Assembly (NCBI GenBank): GCA_034509425.1
Contig: JAVTVJ010000452.1
Location: forward strand, 1,054,001 to 1,118,000
From: Eopsaltria australis
Taxonomy: Eukaryota; Chordata; Aves; Passeriformes; Petroicidae
DNA length: 64,000 nucleotides
Reading direction: 5' to 3'
The notes beneath the pieces were generated by a model. That model worked only from the letters and a program-made list of their open reading frames with translations. It ran no database searches and was not told the origin of the DNA. Every line of letters begins with the position of its first letter. Positions within the stretch are counted from its first letter, which is position 1. This document shows positions 1 to 44,240 of the stretch, piece by piece. The translations under genes and the position numbers were made by a program.

Positions 1-3000
1 TACAACTCCCTTGTTGATCTGATTTTGTACACTGCAGAGGCTGTTGCTTTCCACTGCTCACGTCAGGCTAGACAAACTGCAAAAGGTGACAGATTTAAGA
101 TTTTTCTCAAGCAAGAACATAGCGTGACCCACTATTTTCTCTGGAACTAATTCCTCCCCTGGTTGACACTGTGTAGGTGAAAATAAAAAGTTAAAAATAA
201 AAAAGAAAACAGAATCAGAAAGCAGACAACTTAAAAGTGTATCATCCTCAAAAATGTAGAAGGACAGATAATTTGGTGTCTGTTGGATATCGAGTTCCTT
301 CCAAAGGGGGGAAAAAAAAGCTACATGCTTCTCATAATGCAAAACACACACTGGTCTTCAGATGTGGGAATATACCAGAGAATAATTTCCACTCTGAGCA
401 ATGAATGAGAGCATAATATAGAGTACCTTTAAACAAATACTGCAGTGGCCTCTTATATACAGAGTTTCCAGGAAGGGAAAACATCTGTAGAATATTAACT
501 GACCCAAGAAATGTTTAATGGGCATTTGTCAGGAATTTTATGCCAGAAACAAATTCAGAATTTAATTGGTAGAACTGCATCAGCGTTCCCGTGGGTGCCC
601 ATATGTACACATAGGTATATGCATATGTACACACACCACATTTTGATAAAATCCACACTCTGTTCTGACACGAGCCACCAGCATGAGCCATTGCTCTTCT
701 CTTCCTCTCTCCAGTGCCACCTCCCCTTGCCAGCTATTCTGCACTCCTGCTTGAAAACTTCTCTTAACAAGCTGGAGGTGAGGAGAGCACCAGGGCTGGA
801 CCACTGCAAACAACTCTGCACATATTTCAACAAAAGCGGGTATCAAGGTATCACTTACAGCCCAAATGTGTACGAAAATCCAAGCTATTTGCCAAAAGAA
901 ACTAAAGGTTCTGCATCTCCACTTACTTGTCTGGATTTTGCTCTGCATACACAGACATCTCCATTAACTGCAGAAGAATACACAAATACAGAGCCATGCA
1001 AATGCCTGGGAGCTAAAGCCAGGGCCAAAGTTAGCACACTGGCCATATTCTCACTGCTTTTGGTTTTAAGCCAGAGACCTATTAGGTAGGTTTTAAAAGT
1101 TCATTTTAAATGAGCTCAAAATGGACAGAAACACGGAACAGAAGCAGAACTACTGGAAAATACTTCTGAAAGGTAAAAAGACTGTTCCTCTGTACAAGAC
1201 TCAGCAGATGTGAAAGAAATAATCAAGAGCTGCTAAGGCTGTAGTGGGATGAATACTACAAATTAGCATGATTAAATGAAGGAGCAAAACAACCCCAAGC
1301 AGTGCTTTCTTCATTCTGCCTTAGCTGTGTTTATTCCTCACTTCCATGTGCCAGCTATTTACGCAGCTACAGGCTGATCCATCAGCTTACCCCACTGCAA
1401 ACAAAACAAAACAAAACCAAAAAAAAAAAGCACATCCATGCCATCAAAGACTGATTTATCTCTTAACAGACAGGTCTCATCCTCTTCACACACAGCCTCT
1501 GTCCCTTGGCCTGCAACACTCCTTTGGATGTTTGCAAAGGGTTGATGAGAAGTCCCATGTGATCAAGTCTGCATGGTTCATATAGGAACATTGCTCACTC
1601 CATGGTCTATATAGAAATATGCCTCACTACTTTTACTTGAGAGCCTTTATGGAGAGCAAAGGTCTAAAGAAAGATGGTATGCCAGCAACCAGTCATCTCC
1701 TCCTGAAAATGCCTGAATAAACAAGCAAATTGACCTGTGAGTTAGCTTCCCTACAAAGCAGAACACAATTCCAATACAATTCAGTAGAATTACTCGTGTA
1801 TTTGCTTTTACAGAACTTCTGATCATCCTACCACCCTTCTACATAAAAAAGATCAGCATATTCCTCAAAGGGGATATAATGGAGGTCATCCAGGGTATTA
1901 AGCAGCAGTTTTCCTCCATTTTTCTTCACTGACATGCTGATGAATTATACCACTTAGACACGGGTTTAATGGTATCTTCTGCTATCTTAATGGAGGATCA
2001 CAGCTGCTATTTTTAACACAATGTGTCAGACCATTACAATTTCTTCCATCATTCTGAATACAGCATAAGGTTAAATAAACAACGATAATGTATTGCTGCA
2101 TGATTAACACAAAAATTCCCTGAAAGCTATGAGGGGCAGAGATGGTCCATTGAGAAGTAATCACAACAGTGAAACAAACAAAACATCACACTTTCCATAA
2201 AAGCCAACATCAAATTCCTCATGATTACGGAAGTATTTTTTAAACAAAAACAGGTTAAGAAGAGTGAATTGGATGCAATTTTAACTATCAAATAAACAGA
2301 AGAAACTCTTTCTTGTGAGGGTGGTGAGACACTGGAACAGGTTGCCTAGAGAAGTGGTGGATGCCCCATGACTGGAAGTGTTCAAGGTCAGGTTGGATGG
2401 GTTCTGAGCAACCTGATTTAGTGAAAGGTCTCCCTGCCCACAGCAGAAGGGTAGGAACTAGATGATCTTTCATATCCTTTTCAATGCAAGCCATTCTGTG
2501 GTTCTGTGTTTCTATGAAATATGCAAAAAGAAGCTCTCTGACAGAATGGTCATGGGTCAAAGGGGTCAGGCTAAAAATCATGATGAGGAGCAATACTGCC
2601 AGTCTGGTTTAATTTTGGAGTACCCTTGAGATCAGCTCAGGAACTGAAAATCCTAAAAGGCATTGCTGCTGCTTCTAATTCACCATGGGCAATACAATTG
2701 ACAAAAGGGAGTGAGGCTGGGGTGGCAGATAGGAATTGTCTTGATGGCTGCCATGTCAGTCTCATCACAGATGGGTGGAACAGTCAAGTTTCTGCCTCCA
2801 ATCCCTGCAGGATAATTTATTCAGTCTTTGTCCTCTAATGAGTAGATACCGTAATTCAAGTTAAAACTTCTCCTTAGTACACAAGCCTCTTCTTTCTGTG
2901 GCCCAAACTGTTTCCCAAGATTGTAAATCATTCCCTTCCTTCATATATATTGATTTGTAACTTGTACAGATTGTGCTCATGTTCCCCAGTGAGCATTTTC

Positions 3001-4428
3001 TTCTGGACTCTTTAATTACCAATTGAGTCCACAATGGAGTTCTAGAGTATTATTCCAATGGGCATACACTGCATAAAATCAGCAAGGAATGGAAAATGCT
3101 ACCCAACAGATTATTCTGGGAAATGGAAGAAAAATAATCTCAAAATTCTGGACACAGTTAGGAGCTTGGCAACTACACAGGCTGCTCTGCTCCCAAATGT
3201 TCAGTAAAGAAAACGCTGAGAGTATTAAAGCCCATACACAGAAGTTTCCTGCAAACATTAACTCTTTAACATATGCAGCAGTGGTTGTGAAGCAGCTACT
3301 TTGAAGTAATCAGAGTAGAAGATTTAGATTAACACAAGCAGACAGTTTCTTAAGCCTACAAAAAGCTCTCTTCCCTTCTGGACAGTTAGGATAGCCCACA
3401 AATTATTCCTCAAATGAACCCAGTTTGTACTCACAATATTAGTATTATAATGTGAAATGGCAATGATTAATTATTGTTATTACCAATTTCTCTCATCCTC
3501 ACTTTCAATCTCTCAGCTTTTCGTGAAGGCCCTCTGAATGGAGGTATGCTCTAATCTTCCACATCAACCAACATTTTAAATGATGCTCTTATGCATCATT
3601 TTAACAACTCCCTCCAAACTATCAGGTTTTTCTATCCCATATGCATTCATGAACAGCACATAAAACTACTACTGTGATCCTCCATGCCCATCCCGGGACC
3701 CTTCTCACCTGGAATCTATACTTTGACTCCATGAAAACTTCTGCACAAACTTCTTCTTTATTTTTTCCCTAAGCCACGAAGCAGTATTGGGATCATGAAT
3801 CTTTCTCTCAATTACAGTTTCAACACTTCTTTTACAGCTGTTCTTCTTTCATGTTACATGGGAATTATGGGCAGAGTTCTATAACCTATTCTCTGCTTCA
3901 CAGTAAAGCAATTTGTTTAGTCATTTGTGGACTTTTCCTGTTTCTCATTAATATCAGCCTGAAACTTTCAAATGTTTCATGAACGATAAAAAAAGAGACT
4001 AATGCTAACCCCTCTCCAAAGATACACATGTGTGCATCTTCATGAAAGCTCAGGGAAATAAAAAAAAAGACATGCTGGGATACTGGCACCTGAGACCCAG
4101 AAACCTGTGCTCTGCACTCTCCTGCAACTCACAGGAACACAGTGATGAAGACTGTAATTTCTGGTCTTTAATCCCTCTCACTAGTGCTGAGCAAATTGCA
4201 CTGTGGTCCTAACCTTCCCCACCCAATCTTTCCTACACGGAAATTAGGTGGTGTTTCCCACAGGATATTCTAGTTTGTGTGATCTGATGTTTGTAGGACA
4301 GACAGACAAAATTCAGACTGCAATATTCCAGAATTCCATTCAGTTACACATCTGCCTTGTCCAAGTCTACATATTTTCTTTGATTTAGAGTGGCTAAGCT
4401 GTGGTTTTGAGCTGATGACCCAACTCAC
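1..4428 (-). other. MAPK12: MAPK12 intron 2 (partial)
   Basis: No MAPK12 exon 3 (VIGLLDVFTP-type sequence) could be found on the minus strand here, so intron 2 exceeds 4.4 kb. Apart from the CR1 fragment at 2.29-2.52 kb I see nothing functional. A 192-codon open frame at 511-1089 (+) has no recognisable domain. Confidence 0.75.
2292..2516 (+). mobile_element. CR1 LINE 3' fragment
   Basis: Close to the avian CR1 3' end: gagggtggtgagacactgg, acaggttgcctagagaag, gtgttcaaggtcaggttgga, tctccctgcccacagcag, then gaactagatgatcttt and a tail like ccattctgtggttctgtg. 5'-truncated, as is typical for CR1, and antisense to MAPK12 within its intron 2. It is a strong pointer to an avian genome. Confidence 0.9.
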
Positions 4429-4558
4429 GTTTTCATGCTTCATGTGTTTCAGGAGACGCAGCTCTCGGTAAGCTCTTTTGGCAAAGAGTTCGGACTGAAA
4501 TGGGCGGTACAGTTTCTTAATGGCCACTTTGGTACCACTTCTTCCATCGACGGCTGAG
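4429..4558 (-). CDS. MAPK12: MAPK12 coding exon 2
   Basis: 130 bp encoding the end of Cys39 and residues 40-82, with catalytic Lys53 in VAIKK. Acceptor CCTTAAAG, donor GTGAGT. Same length and phase as MAPK11 exon 2. Confidence 0.96.
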
Positions 4559-5384
4559 CTTTAAGGGAAAAGAAAGAGTTTGGTGAGTAAGGACTGAAGA
4601 AAGCCTGCAAACCCCAGCAAACCCGGCCGGCACTGGGCAGCGGCTGCATCCTGCCCCAGGCTGCCGAGCCCTGGACCCACAGCCCCGTGTGCCATGCGGG
4701 GAGACCACCTCCCCAAAGAACCTCTGCCAGCAGCCCTCTCATTTCGTTCCTTTAAAACCCTGTCAGACTCTGTGATGAAACGTAGACAATTATCAAAAGC
4801 TTTAAAGAGGAACGTCTGCGGAGTGGGAAAAAAAAATCCCCAAACCAAAAATAAGACAAAAAATCCCACAAAACGCCCAAACCCACCACCAACACGGAGC
4901 CGAACCAAGGCGCCCGCCCCAAGGGCTACATCACCCCAGGGTTCGGCGACGCTGCCGCTCCGGGGTGCCGCGGGCCGGGCTCGGCAGCCGCGGGCAGCGC
5001 TCTCCGGGCTCTGCTCGCCCCAGGGACGGAACACGCGTGTATCGGCTCCCCCCGCGGCACAGCCCGGCCCGGGGCAGCCAGGTGAGCAGCGGGGCCGCCC
5101 TCTGCCCCCGCGGGGCCCGCGGCGCCGGGCAGGGCCAGCCCGGGTCCGGACAACAACCGCGGAAAGTTGGCAGAGAGCAGCACGGCAGAGGGCCGGGCCC
5201 GGCAGCATCCCCCGGGCCGGGACAGAGACCGGCGCCCGCCCGCGGGCTGCCCCCGCCGCCCCGCTCACCACACGGCTCCGTAGGCGCCGGACCCCACCGG
5301 CTGCAGGTCCCGGTAGCGGTCCCGCACTTCCCACAGGGTCTTGGTGATCTCCTGCCGGTAGAAGCCATTCTTGGGGGAGGACAT
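4429..5384 (-). CDS. MAPK12: MAPK12 (p38 gamma MAP kinase), 5' part only
   Basis: Stress-activated p38-family kinase, known in mammals for expression in muscle and PDZ-domain docking (family knowledge; that C terminus is outside the window). Only exons 1 and 2 (82 residues) are present; exon 3 onward must lie left of position 1. The start at 5384-5382 has G at -3 and gives [20 protein letters not shown], then [15 protein letters not shown]. Exon 2 gives [20 protein letters not shown], with catalytic Lys53, and [35 protein letters not shown] and [20 protein letters not shown] are MAPK12-type rather than MAPK11, 13 or 14. Intron 1 is 710 bp. The gene lies downstream of MAPK11 on the same strand, as in human. 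Confidence 0.93.
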
Positions 5385-5850
5385 GGCGCTGCCGACCCCG
5401 CCGGCACGCTCCGACAAAGAGCCCGGGCCGGGAGCGGGAGCGGGCAGCGCCGCCGAGCCGGGCTGCGCCGAGGGGCCGGGCCTGAGCGAGCGGCACCGCC
5501 CGCGCCCGCCCCGCGCAGCCCCGCCGGCAGCACCGCCCGCCGCCCCGGCTCTCCCTGGGGACCGGCGCTGGGATCGGCACCGGCCCCGCAGCGCCTTCCC
5601 TCCCCTCCAGCCCGGGCCCCTGGGGCTGCGCTCCGCCCAGGCTGAGGCGCGAAGGGCGCGGGGTCCCGGCGGCGGCGGAGCGTGCCCGGACAGGGGCAGG
5701 TGCCGAGGCTCTCGCTCTCCGTGCGTCTCCTTGCCGTGGGGAACAAACCCCTCCCGGCCGTCTCTTCCCCGGCACGGTGCGACCCCTCACGCGGGGCCCG
5801 TTTGGCGTTTGTGCTCGGGTTCCGGTGAGGTGACTCTGGCTGCTGCATGA
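4880..5850 (-). promoter_or_regulatory. MAPK12: MAPK12 CpG island / promoter region
   Basis: Abrupt GC- and CpG-rich block around MAPK12 exon 1, against AT-rich flanks. Several GC-box-like runs and no obvious TATA box near the start, typical of a housekeeping-type dispersed promoter. Long open frames across it on both strands are compositional artefacts. The transcription start is not determined. Confidence 0.7.
5269..5384 (-). CDS. MAPK12: MAPK12 coding exon 1
   Basis: 116 bp encoding residues 1-38 plus two bases of Cys39, with donor GTGAGC. The glycine loop is GSGAYGAV. The N-terminal stretch before FYRQ is shorter than in human MAPK12. Confidence 0.95.
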
Positions 5851-8800
5851 AAATGTTAAGGAGTACGAGAGGCTGCAGCTGGTGGAGCTGGGAGTACTAA
5901 AGTGAGCTTTTGTATGGCCTCTGCCCTGAGACGAGCGACTGAGGGGTTCGTGGATCATCCCAGGGTCAGACCACAAGTTACCACAATATTTCATATAGTT
6001 AGATAAAAACCAGCTCACATTTGGTTCGGGTTCTCAGAGCAAGTGGTCCTGTGCATGACTGAAGTGAACTGGAATGGAACTGCTGCAGAAGGGCTCGAAA
6101 TGATTGCGGTGCTGCAGTAGGGACAAGAGCTACCTTCTCAGTAGCTCTGTAATAAATAGGCCTGGGCCAGCAGCACGTGTCAGGCAAAGACCTGATTTAA
6201 AATATGTTTTATGTGTTCTCTGTGTGAATATAATTAAAATGCTTGTCCTTCAGGGTCTGGTAAAACCTTTGTTCTGTTTGACTTCACCCCTGAGCAATGC
6301 TGATGAGGTTGGATAACTCAGGTTTGCTGTCACTAGAGTTTAGTTTGTGGTTTAGCTCTAAAGGTGTAATCTGGCCAAGTTTTGTGGTTCCCAATGCCGT
6401 GTTGGTAGTTGCCAGGGGCCCAGCCCTTTTCGTGCCTGACTACCAAATGTGGAAGAGTCAACCTGCCCTCGCTCCTCCCGGGATACAGGAAGAACACAAC
6501 CTTCCAGCCACCAGCGCTGTGTTCCAGTGCTGCTCTCCGCTGACCTGTTTGCATCTCTGCTTTAGTGAAAGTGGAGAGCAACCTTCTGACGTTTAGCAGT
6601 TAACATCAGGCTTGTGAGAAGTGTTAGATCAATGGTAGATGTATACTTCTAAAAATCTATTGCCCCAGGAGATTATTTTTTATTTTTTGACATCCCTTCT
6701 GTGCTGTTTGCCATTCTGATGTTGGCTGGTGTGATATGTGGTACAGGTAAGAGAACAACTTTCTCTTGTTTTGAACTAGTCCATTAGTCAAATTACTTTT
6801 AATGACCATTATGTATGTTTCTAATACAGAAAGAATTAGTTCTCCTTGTCATCCCTCACTTACTTTTCCTTTATCCAGTTGTGACAAAGTGATACTTTTT
6901 TACTGCTTGCTTTTTATCAAGGCAGAAAGTAGGTGATTTTGATACAGTAGATAAAAGTACTAATTTAGCACGAAGACAAGGTCACTCTTGTGCAGAAGCT
7001 GAGAATATTAGAGCAACTTCTAAAAAAAATTTAAAAACGACAAGTTATCCACTGCTGGTTTTCCCATATTTTCCCTTCATATAAGTATTTAGGTATACTT
7101 TGCTGTAGATAGATGTCCCAAAGACCGTTTGTTGCAAGGGGTCTAATAGATGCTACAGCCATATCTTATTCTGGGCAATGTGTGCTTGACAGGATAGATT
7201 AAAAAAGGGATGCTATCAGATGTTTCTGCTTCTGGCATATGTTTATTGTAAAGTTAATAGAAAAAAGGTGTCTTCTTCAGACGTCATTAACAAAAAATAA
7301 TAAATGCATTAATGGTACAAAAATTGCACTTTTCTAATGCTCATCCCATAAACGGAAGATTTAAGAGGTATCAGAATGTGGTAGGTTTTTTTAAAGAGCC
7401 AACTTTTGATGTGCTGGACAGTTGCCATCAGCTGCAAAGCATATGAGGTGGATGGGATGGGTACAGTACTCTTTCTAATCCCTCTGAGAACTGAGACCTC
7501 AATTTCCCTCCAACCTGGAGGTGAAGCTTTGGTGCTGGAGCAGAAGCTCTACAAGCAGTGAGAAATCCAACCATGTTTTCCTGGTAATTCCTATATGTAT
7601 GAAGTCTGATGAGAGAGTTTGATGGCAAAGCTACTCACCACAGACTGTCACTTGGAGATGACATATTGACCCAGCCCTGTTTGTCAGGAGCTGAACTGCA
7701 GGCGAGCTGCTGGGTCCTGGGTGCAGGAGTGCATCAGTGGGAGCAGGGAGAGGGACTGACACCTGATCTCCAGTCCAGGCACTGATAACGTGCAGGAAAG
7801 GAGATCATATAAAGTCCTTGGAAAAATCAGACATCTTCCCACCTTTCTGCATGTTTTTGTCTGTCTTTCATACGATCATTTTATTCTTGATATACTAATT
7901 CACATATGAATAACTTGGTTATGTAAAGCATACCTTAAATGTCAATAAACATAAAATCTTGCTGATTTGTCAAAAGCTGATTCCTAGAATGTTATAATTT
8001 TTAACAAGATTTCTATATCCCCACCTTCAAAAATTATTCTGTGCTTGTCTACTTAGACCTGTTGCTGTGGAGGAGGTAAGTTCATTCTATTTATTACAAC
8101 AAGAAGTAAAGCTTAAAAATAGTAATTTAAAAATCTATTTTAATTGGAAAATACTATGCTATTTGTCCCCACCCTTACCCACTGGAGTCACTGACAACTA
8201 TTTTGCAACTTTTCTGGTTTTGTCTCTCTGCCCCAGGAGCAGAGTACTTCAGTTCCAGTTTCTGTGACATATAGCCCTTCTGGGGGCCTTGCCATATTGC
8301 AAGGTCACTCAGCCGTCAGCAGAAGGGAATAAATATGCACCACCTAAGAGCTTTTTTGTTTTAAAAATAATTAGAACTATACATTTCATTTTTTCAAGAG
8401 GTCAAGTTAGAACATACTAAGTAACTGTATACTACCCCATTATCCCTGCTTGCTGGAGGTTGGCAGAGGAAGAGAGGCCAGTTGTAGAGAGTAGTAAACA
8501 CCTATGTATTAATCAACTACTTTTAACACTCTCCTAACTTTTTCTCCTCAGAATCCACCAAAAGGTCCTCTTCTACAATAGACTGAAGGAGTTTAATTTT
8601 TAAACTATTACAGACTGTTGCAATATGAGATGCTGTGGTGTACCGAACAAATAAAACCCTTCAAGAATTTCCAAACTTCAATGCAAAAATCATATGAAAA
8701 GAGAGTTAATGGATATCACTTTATTCATTTGTCACTGCATAGTTGTGCACATCTCCTGTTTAAATCACCCGAACCATCATGGCATTCTTACCCCCATCTT

Positions 8801-11800
8801 ACCCCTCCTTCTCAATGCTGCCTTAGTTTTTTTTGTTTCTACCTCAACCTAATGAGAGAGCTGGGCAAGACAGGAGAACTGTATGTAATTTTTGCATAGA
8901 ATGTAATTTAACTATAGGTACTTGATTTGAGCAATCAGACTTTAATATAAAATAGAAATGTATTATTTGAGTGCTAATCCACAGGATATTATTGTGTAAG
9001 GAACTCAGTATGGCTCAGTGGAGGCTGCCAGTTATGGCAGAGTTAATGTATAGCTGTCTCAAGGCTGCCACTGTGATTCAGTATTTCTACTGCATTCACT
9101 ATTACTTGTGATCAAATTAAAACCTAAAAGGACTGGCTAAAACCTCTGTGCTATGGTACACATCTTAATCTGTGACAATAATTGGAGCTGGGGGACTATG
9201 GGAGTGCAAAATGAAGCATTTGTATGTGTGTGAGATTGAAGCCTAATTGAAGAGTTTCTCTCATTATGTAGAAATTTCTGGTCTAATGGATTAAGTGTCA
9301 GATTGGTTGGAAGATCAGTATTCACACGGAAAGCTCATAATATATTCCCTCCTTGCAGTGAAAACATAGACCCTTTTAGATGTATCAGTTCAATATTTTA
9401 TCTTACAGCAGAAAGAAGGGCAGTGGCAGTGACACTAATGTAGCTTTCTAAATCTCTTGGTACTAGTGCCTTAAAACCCCTTACCCAGACTCATAAATTA
9501 ATGACACTTGGTACTCTCACTTGTGCAAGTGTGCTGATTTTCTAAGGACCAGTGTTTGCATCTATAAACACCAAAAGCAGTAGCAGCAATGTGTGAGAAA
9601 AAAGTAGCTGCTTTTAAAGCAAATGGAAGTGTTGCTATTAATTCCTTCCTAAGGAGGCTGATCTTGTTGAGGTTGAATCCCTTTTTGCTGCTAACAAAAG
9701 ACATAGTTTACCCAATTTACAGTGCAATTCTCTTTTTATGGGAGGTAAATCTTTACCACTGCTCATCTGTCAGGGATTCTCGGGCCAAGTGAGTAATTTA
9801 CAGATGTAGCAAAAGACACTTAAGTCATTTGTGCTGGCAGCTCAGTATGGTACCGTTTGGACAGATTCATCTTTGACCAGGTCCCAAGAGTGGGGAAAGT
9901 GGAGGTCTGTTTTCTTGTTATGATCCAGGAGAACATGTGACAGGAAAAAAGGAAGGAAGTGACTTTTGTATTGACTGCTTTCCACCTCTGTCAAAGGTGC
10001 TTTTGCTGCCAACATTTTGTCCTTGAAAGGATTGTTCCCTTGCTGATCCTTAGGGTGAGCTCGCTGTGTCAGATCCTGCAGCACTGACTCTCCTTCCCTC
10101 TTGCTTTCATTTTTTTATACCATATCAAAAAAACACCAAGAGCACTACCTGGAACTCTGCGATAATGCAGTCTAAATAATAACTCTTGACATATTGATAA
10201 TGACATATTTTTTTCATATATCAGTATTGATTACTTAATTTCTTATTTTTTTCTCCTCTATAAATTTTTCAAACTTATTAGTAACCCTGCTATTTCAGAC
10301 TCAAGTAGCCACTTTGTATCTTCAGGGTATGGCACGTGATATCCTCTAAAACTGTGCTTTTCCTCTAAACCATCCTTTGATTTTTCTTTCCATTGGTCCA
10401 TTGTAGATTATAACTTTTTTTTATTCCTGTCTTTGGCTGTGTCATATCAATTTCCTGTGGCTGGTTTCAGTGCTGATGAGGTAAAGAGCTTAAAAAATAA
10501 AGATGCAGATTCTGAAAGTGTAGTGCATACTTAGGCATGTCAAAAGATTGAGATGCATGCAAAACATTTTCCTTTTGCAAGACCTTTTGCTGCCAGTGAT
10601 GATAAAATTACTAGACTTGGGGTTGCACTAAGCCTGATTATAGAGTGAGATAATAAATACTAGAAGTGATTTCAATTCACTAGGTGGATGAATAACAAGC
10701 TCTTGTGACTGAAAGCTGAAATTAGATAAATTCACATGAAAAGTAAATTGCTAACAATGTTGGTAATTGACCAGATTAAGACCTGTGCTCTCCCCACAGG
10801 AAGCCTGAGCTGCTTTCTCCAGAAGCAAAGCCCAGCCGTGCTCCTTCGAGCTTCCCCCTTCTTTGCAGGTGGCCAGGAATGAGAGTACCCTAATTTAGTG
10901 TGGACTAAAACCTCTGCTGCTCTCCTCAAGCGTCCATGTGATGTACAGAGCACGACTGTGCCACTGAAAGATAGAGTGCTGTCAGGAGATTAAACCCCCA
11001 CTGTTTAAGCAGGCACCACCACAAGTTTTGCAAATAACATTTGGGCCATGTAATCAATGTCTTCATTAAAGACATTTTGAGCAAATAATTTTTTATAAAA
11101 GTTTTATATTTACTTACTCTTTAAAATTTACTTTTAAGCCATCTCCCTCACCAAACCTGACAAAGCCCTCACTCCTGGATATTTACCTCCATCTGCCCAT
11201 TTGAGTTGGTTGATAAATGTTTTCTTCCATCTGTGTTCAAATGATAAGCATTGTTAGTGCTAAGCCTCCCACCTTTCCGTCCCATTGGGGTACTGACTTT
11301 CCAATTACCCTCTCCTGCTGTTGTAAACTGATAAAGTTATCAATTTGTAGTCTCATGCTGGATTGCCACAAGGGAGGTGGTTACCTGCTCTAGAAAAACA
11401 CTGTAATTATTGGTTTTTGAGGTCTAAGTAATTGCCTTCACTTTGCACATCTAGGAAAAAGATGTCTGTCTCCCTACTCTTTTTCTTGACATTGAAATGA
11501 GATGATTTACAGGTTCTGATTGTAATTCATTAAAATGGGCTGAGCTACTGTTGCCCATTACTGTCACCTTTGATTAGTTTAAATGTGACTATGACCATAC
11601 TCTTCCTACATAATTTATCTCCTAGAAAAAGATTGCATCTCTGAATGTCAAAGAAAATATTCAGAGGAAGATTCAGAGATGCCAGAAGAACAAATTTTGG
11701 AAGCAATATAAAGTTTTCTTTCTACTTCAAGTGCCAGAGCTATGGCAACCAGTTTTACACATCCATTGAAATATTTGACAACAGCCACCCTCAGAGCCAG

Positions 11801-13776
11801 GAAACCAGGTTTAACAAATGAAGGGACAAACCCCATAATAAATTAATTATTGTCAGACACAAGCAGTTCTTGTGAAATCTCATCCTTGCCCTTCCAGCTG
11901 AAATGCAGCTCCCAAATAGGCTTGTAAGCTCAATATCAGATTTCAGAAAAAACTAAAGCACTGAGCTACTTTTAACCGGCAAACAAACAAATTTTAAAAA
12001 ATGTTTAAGATATGACTGAGTGAATATTTTCATTATGTAGCCAGACAAATAATTTAGAGATTGACAACTTTTTCACCTATTTTAGTCAGCATGAAATTCA
12101 GTCATTGCATGATCATTACAGGCCTCTTCCAGCTTCACAGCACTTCAGAGGAGTTGCAAGAAATTCATGCAGGCATTTACTTTCAGATTAACATGCCCTG
12201 GGGAAAGCTGAATACATGTGGCTGTATTTCATTGGATACAAGCATTGGACAACTGATCAACATTACCAAAACAGTCTATCACTTAGTCCACAAATTAGAA
12301 GCATATTTTCTAGATGGAATACCTATCTCTATTTCTGAAAAAATCAAAGTTCTTTGACTTGATTTTTTGTTTTTAAATCTGTTTATTATGAAAAACCTTT
12401 CTTTTTACATAGAAAAGATACAGAGGAAAGTAAATGCAGTAGAATCCATTACCTTATATAATAGCTATACAATTAAATATTAATGACAAAGTTTCAGAAA
12501 ACCTAAATATTATAAAAAGCTACCTCCAAAATAACTCTGACAGAGCAAGAACAAGACACAGAAATGAACACTAAACAACTGCGAATCACAACTGTGTAGA
12601 AAGACACAGCCAGTACAATACAAGAGGCCTTGTGCCAAAAGGATGTTCCTGTTACAATATTATGCATCCAATGGAGGAATTAGATAAATTTAATTCTTTA
12701 AAAAACCTAAGTATCTGGTGTAAACCTGCAATTTTTTATTTAATTTTCCAACTTTTCAGAGTTGGAAAGCCTTTAAAATTTTGCTTAAAAACAATGAGAA
12801 TATGTCCAATGAGAATGTGTCAATTTCTTGAATCTCCTTGTTTTGTCATGTGTTCCAATGGCAATTATTAGATTACTTTCCCAAGGATTATGTGAAGGAA
12901 AATAGGACAATGTGAAATATTTAATTCAAAGCTGTGAACTGAACTCAGCACTCCTGCAGTGCCATCTGTGACAGCCTTTGCTGAAGCTTGCAGAAGTCTA
13001 CAGAGCTCTGCCACAGTACCTTCAAGGCACCTTCCTGTAAAACCAGCAAATTTACCAACAGTCCAGCAATGGCATGCTGAGGAATACCATCGGGAAGTAA
13101 AATTGTTGCACAAATGGGTGTTGTGCTGATTAAAATATACATGTGGAAAATAATGAGAACAGACACCTGAATGGCAAGAGAAGAGAAAGATTTATTTTTA
13201 CTGACTTTCAACTGGTGTTAAGATTGCTTGAGAGACATCCAGTACATGTGTAAGACCACCACAGATATGACTACATATGCATATTCTGTCTATCTCACTA
13301 CCACGCCCTCTCTTCATAAAGGCACTAACTATAAATAGTATGAAAACAGACAGATAAAATGTCACTAAAAAAAAAAAGAGGATTGCTTGTATGGACTTCT
13401 TGTTTATGTCTGTATACATTCATGCTTTAAATGTACAATTTTAAAATTAATTTAAAAGGTCACCTTTATTTTGGCAATACAACTGATAAAATGAAACATG
13501 CAGAACACACAGCTTCACAGAACTCAGTGCATAATTTTGTCAGAATGAAGCAGTTCTTTACCACCCTTTGTGAGTTGGGAATACATTCATATTACAAGGC
13601 AAAAAATCCCCCCACCCAAAACAGACAACATCTGGCTTCTGTTTAATGCATCTGCTTTTCCACATCTCCTCCAACATCTTTGGATAGTAAAATCTATGTC
13701 TGACCACAGGTTAAATTGTATGGTTATATTTTAACAGTCTTCATAGTGCAGCAAGGCAAGACAGAGCTGCCTGAAT
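5851..13776. other. Intergenic region between MAPK12 and MAPK11, including MAPK11 3' UTR
   Basis: AT-rich sequence without recognisable exons, RNA genes or clear interspersed repeats. Its right end must hold the MAPK11 3' UTR, whose end is uncertain (AATAAA on the minus strand at 13470-13465 and 13196-13191). Confidence 0.6.
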
Positions 13777-43617
<29,841 letters not shown>

Positions 43618-44240
43618 TTTCCCGGAGCCGCCGCCGGCAGCGGCAGCAGCAGCGGCAGCCGCCCCTCAGTCGAGGCGGGCACGGCCAGCGCCGGCGGGGA
43701 GGAGGGACCGGGAGGGGAAGGGGAGGAGAAGGCGGAGGCCGAAGGGGTGGGGGCAGCGGCCGGGGTCGGGGGAGCCCGGGTAGGGGGACAGAGGGGCCCA
43801 GGAGCCCCGGGGCGGCACCCGGTGTCTTCCCGCGGGGCCACCCGAGCGGTTGCGGGGAGTGGCGAAGCGCCGATCCCGCCCCGGAGCATCGCAGCCGGGG
43901 CGGTGACGGACCCGAGCGGCGGCCCCAGCGCATCGGCCGCCCCTGCCCGAATGTGCGGGAAGGGCCCGCGCCGCCGGCTCTGCCCCCCGCGGGGGAGGCA
44001 GTGACGGCCGGACCCCGTCATTCCGCCCTTCCCCTGGTGTCTCTCAGGCTTTCTAAAGCCGTGCTGACACCTTTCTTACTTTGCCACGGCCACGTGAAGC
44101 TCTCCCTCGGCCCGCCAGGCCCTTCCCCCTTCCCCAGCTCTAGCTGCAGCGACAGCGGCGGTGACCCTGCGCCGGGGTATCGTCCGTGGGGCGAGCGCGG
44201 CCGCCGCTCACTGCTGGAGCCCCGGGCAGGTCGGGGATTT

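Noticed and set aside
511..1089. 192-codon open frame on the plus strand
   Set aside because: No recognisable domain, low-complexity composition and location inside MAPK12 intron 2; likely chance.
4561..6018. 485-codon minus-strand frame over the MAPK12 promoter, with overlapping plus-strand frames
   Set aside because: It spans a CpG island where stop codons are rare, runs through MAPK12 intron 1 and exon 1 in the wrong frame, and is Arg/Pro/Ala/Gly-rich without a domain.
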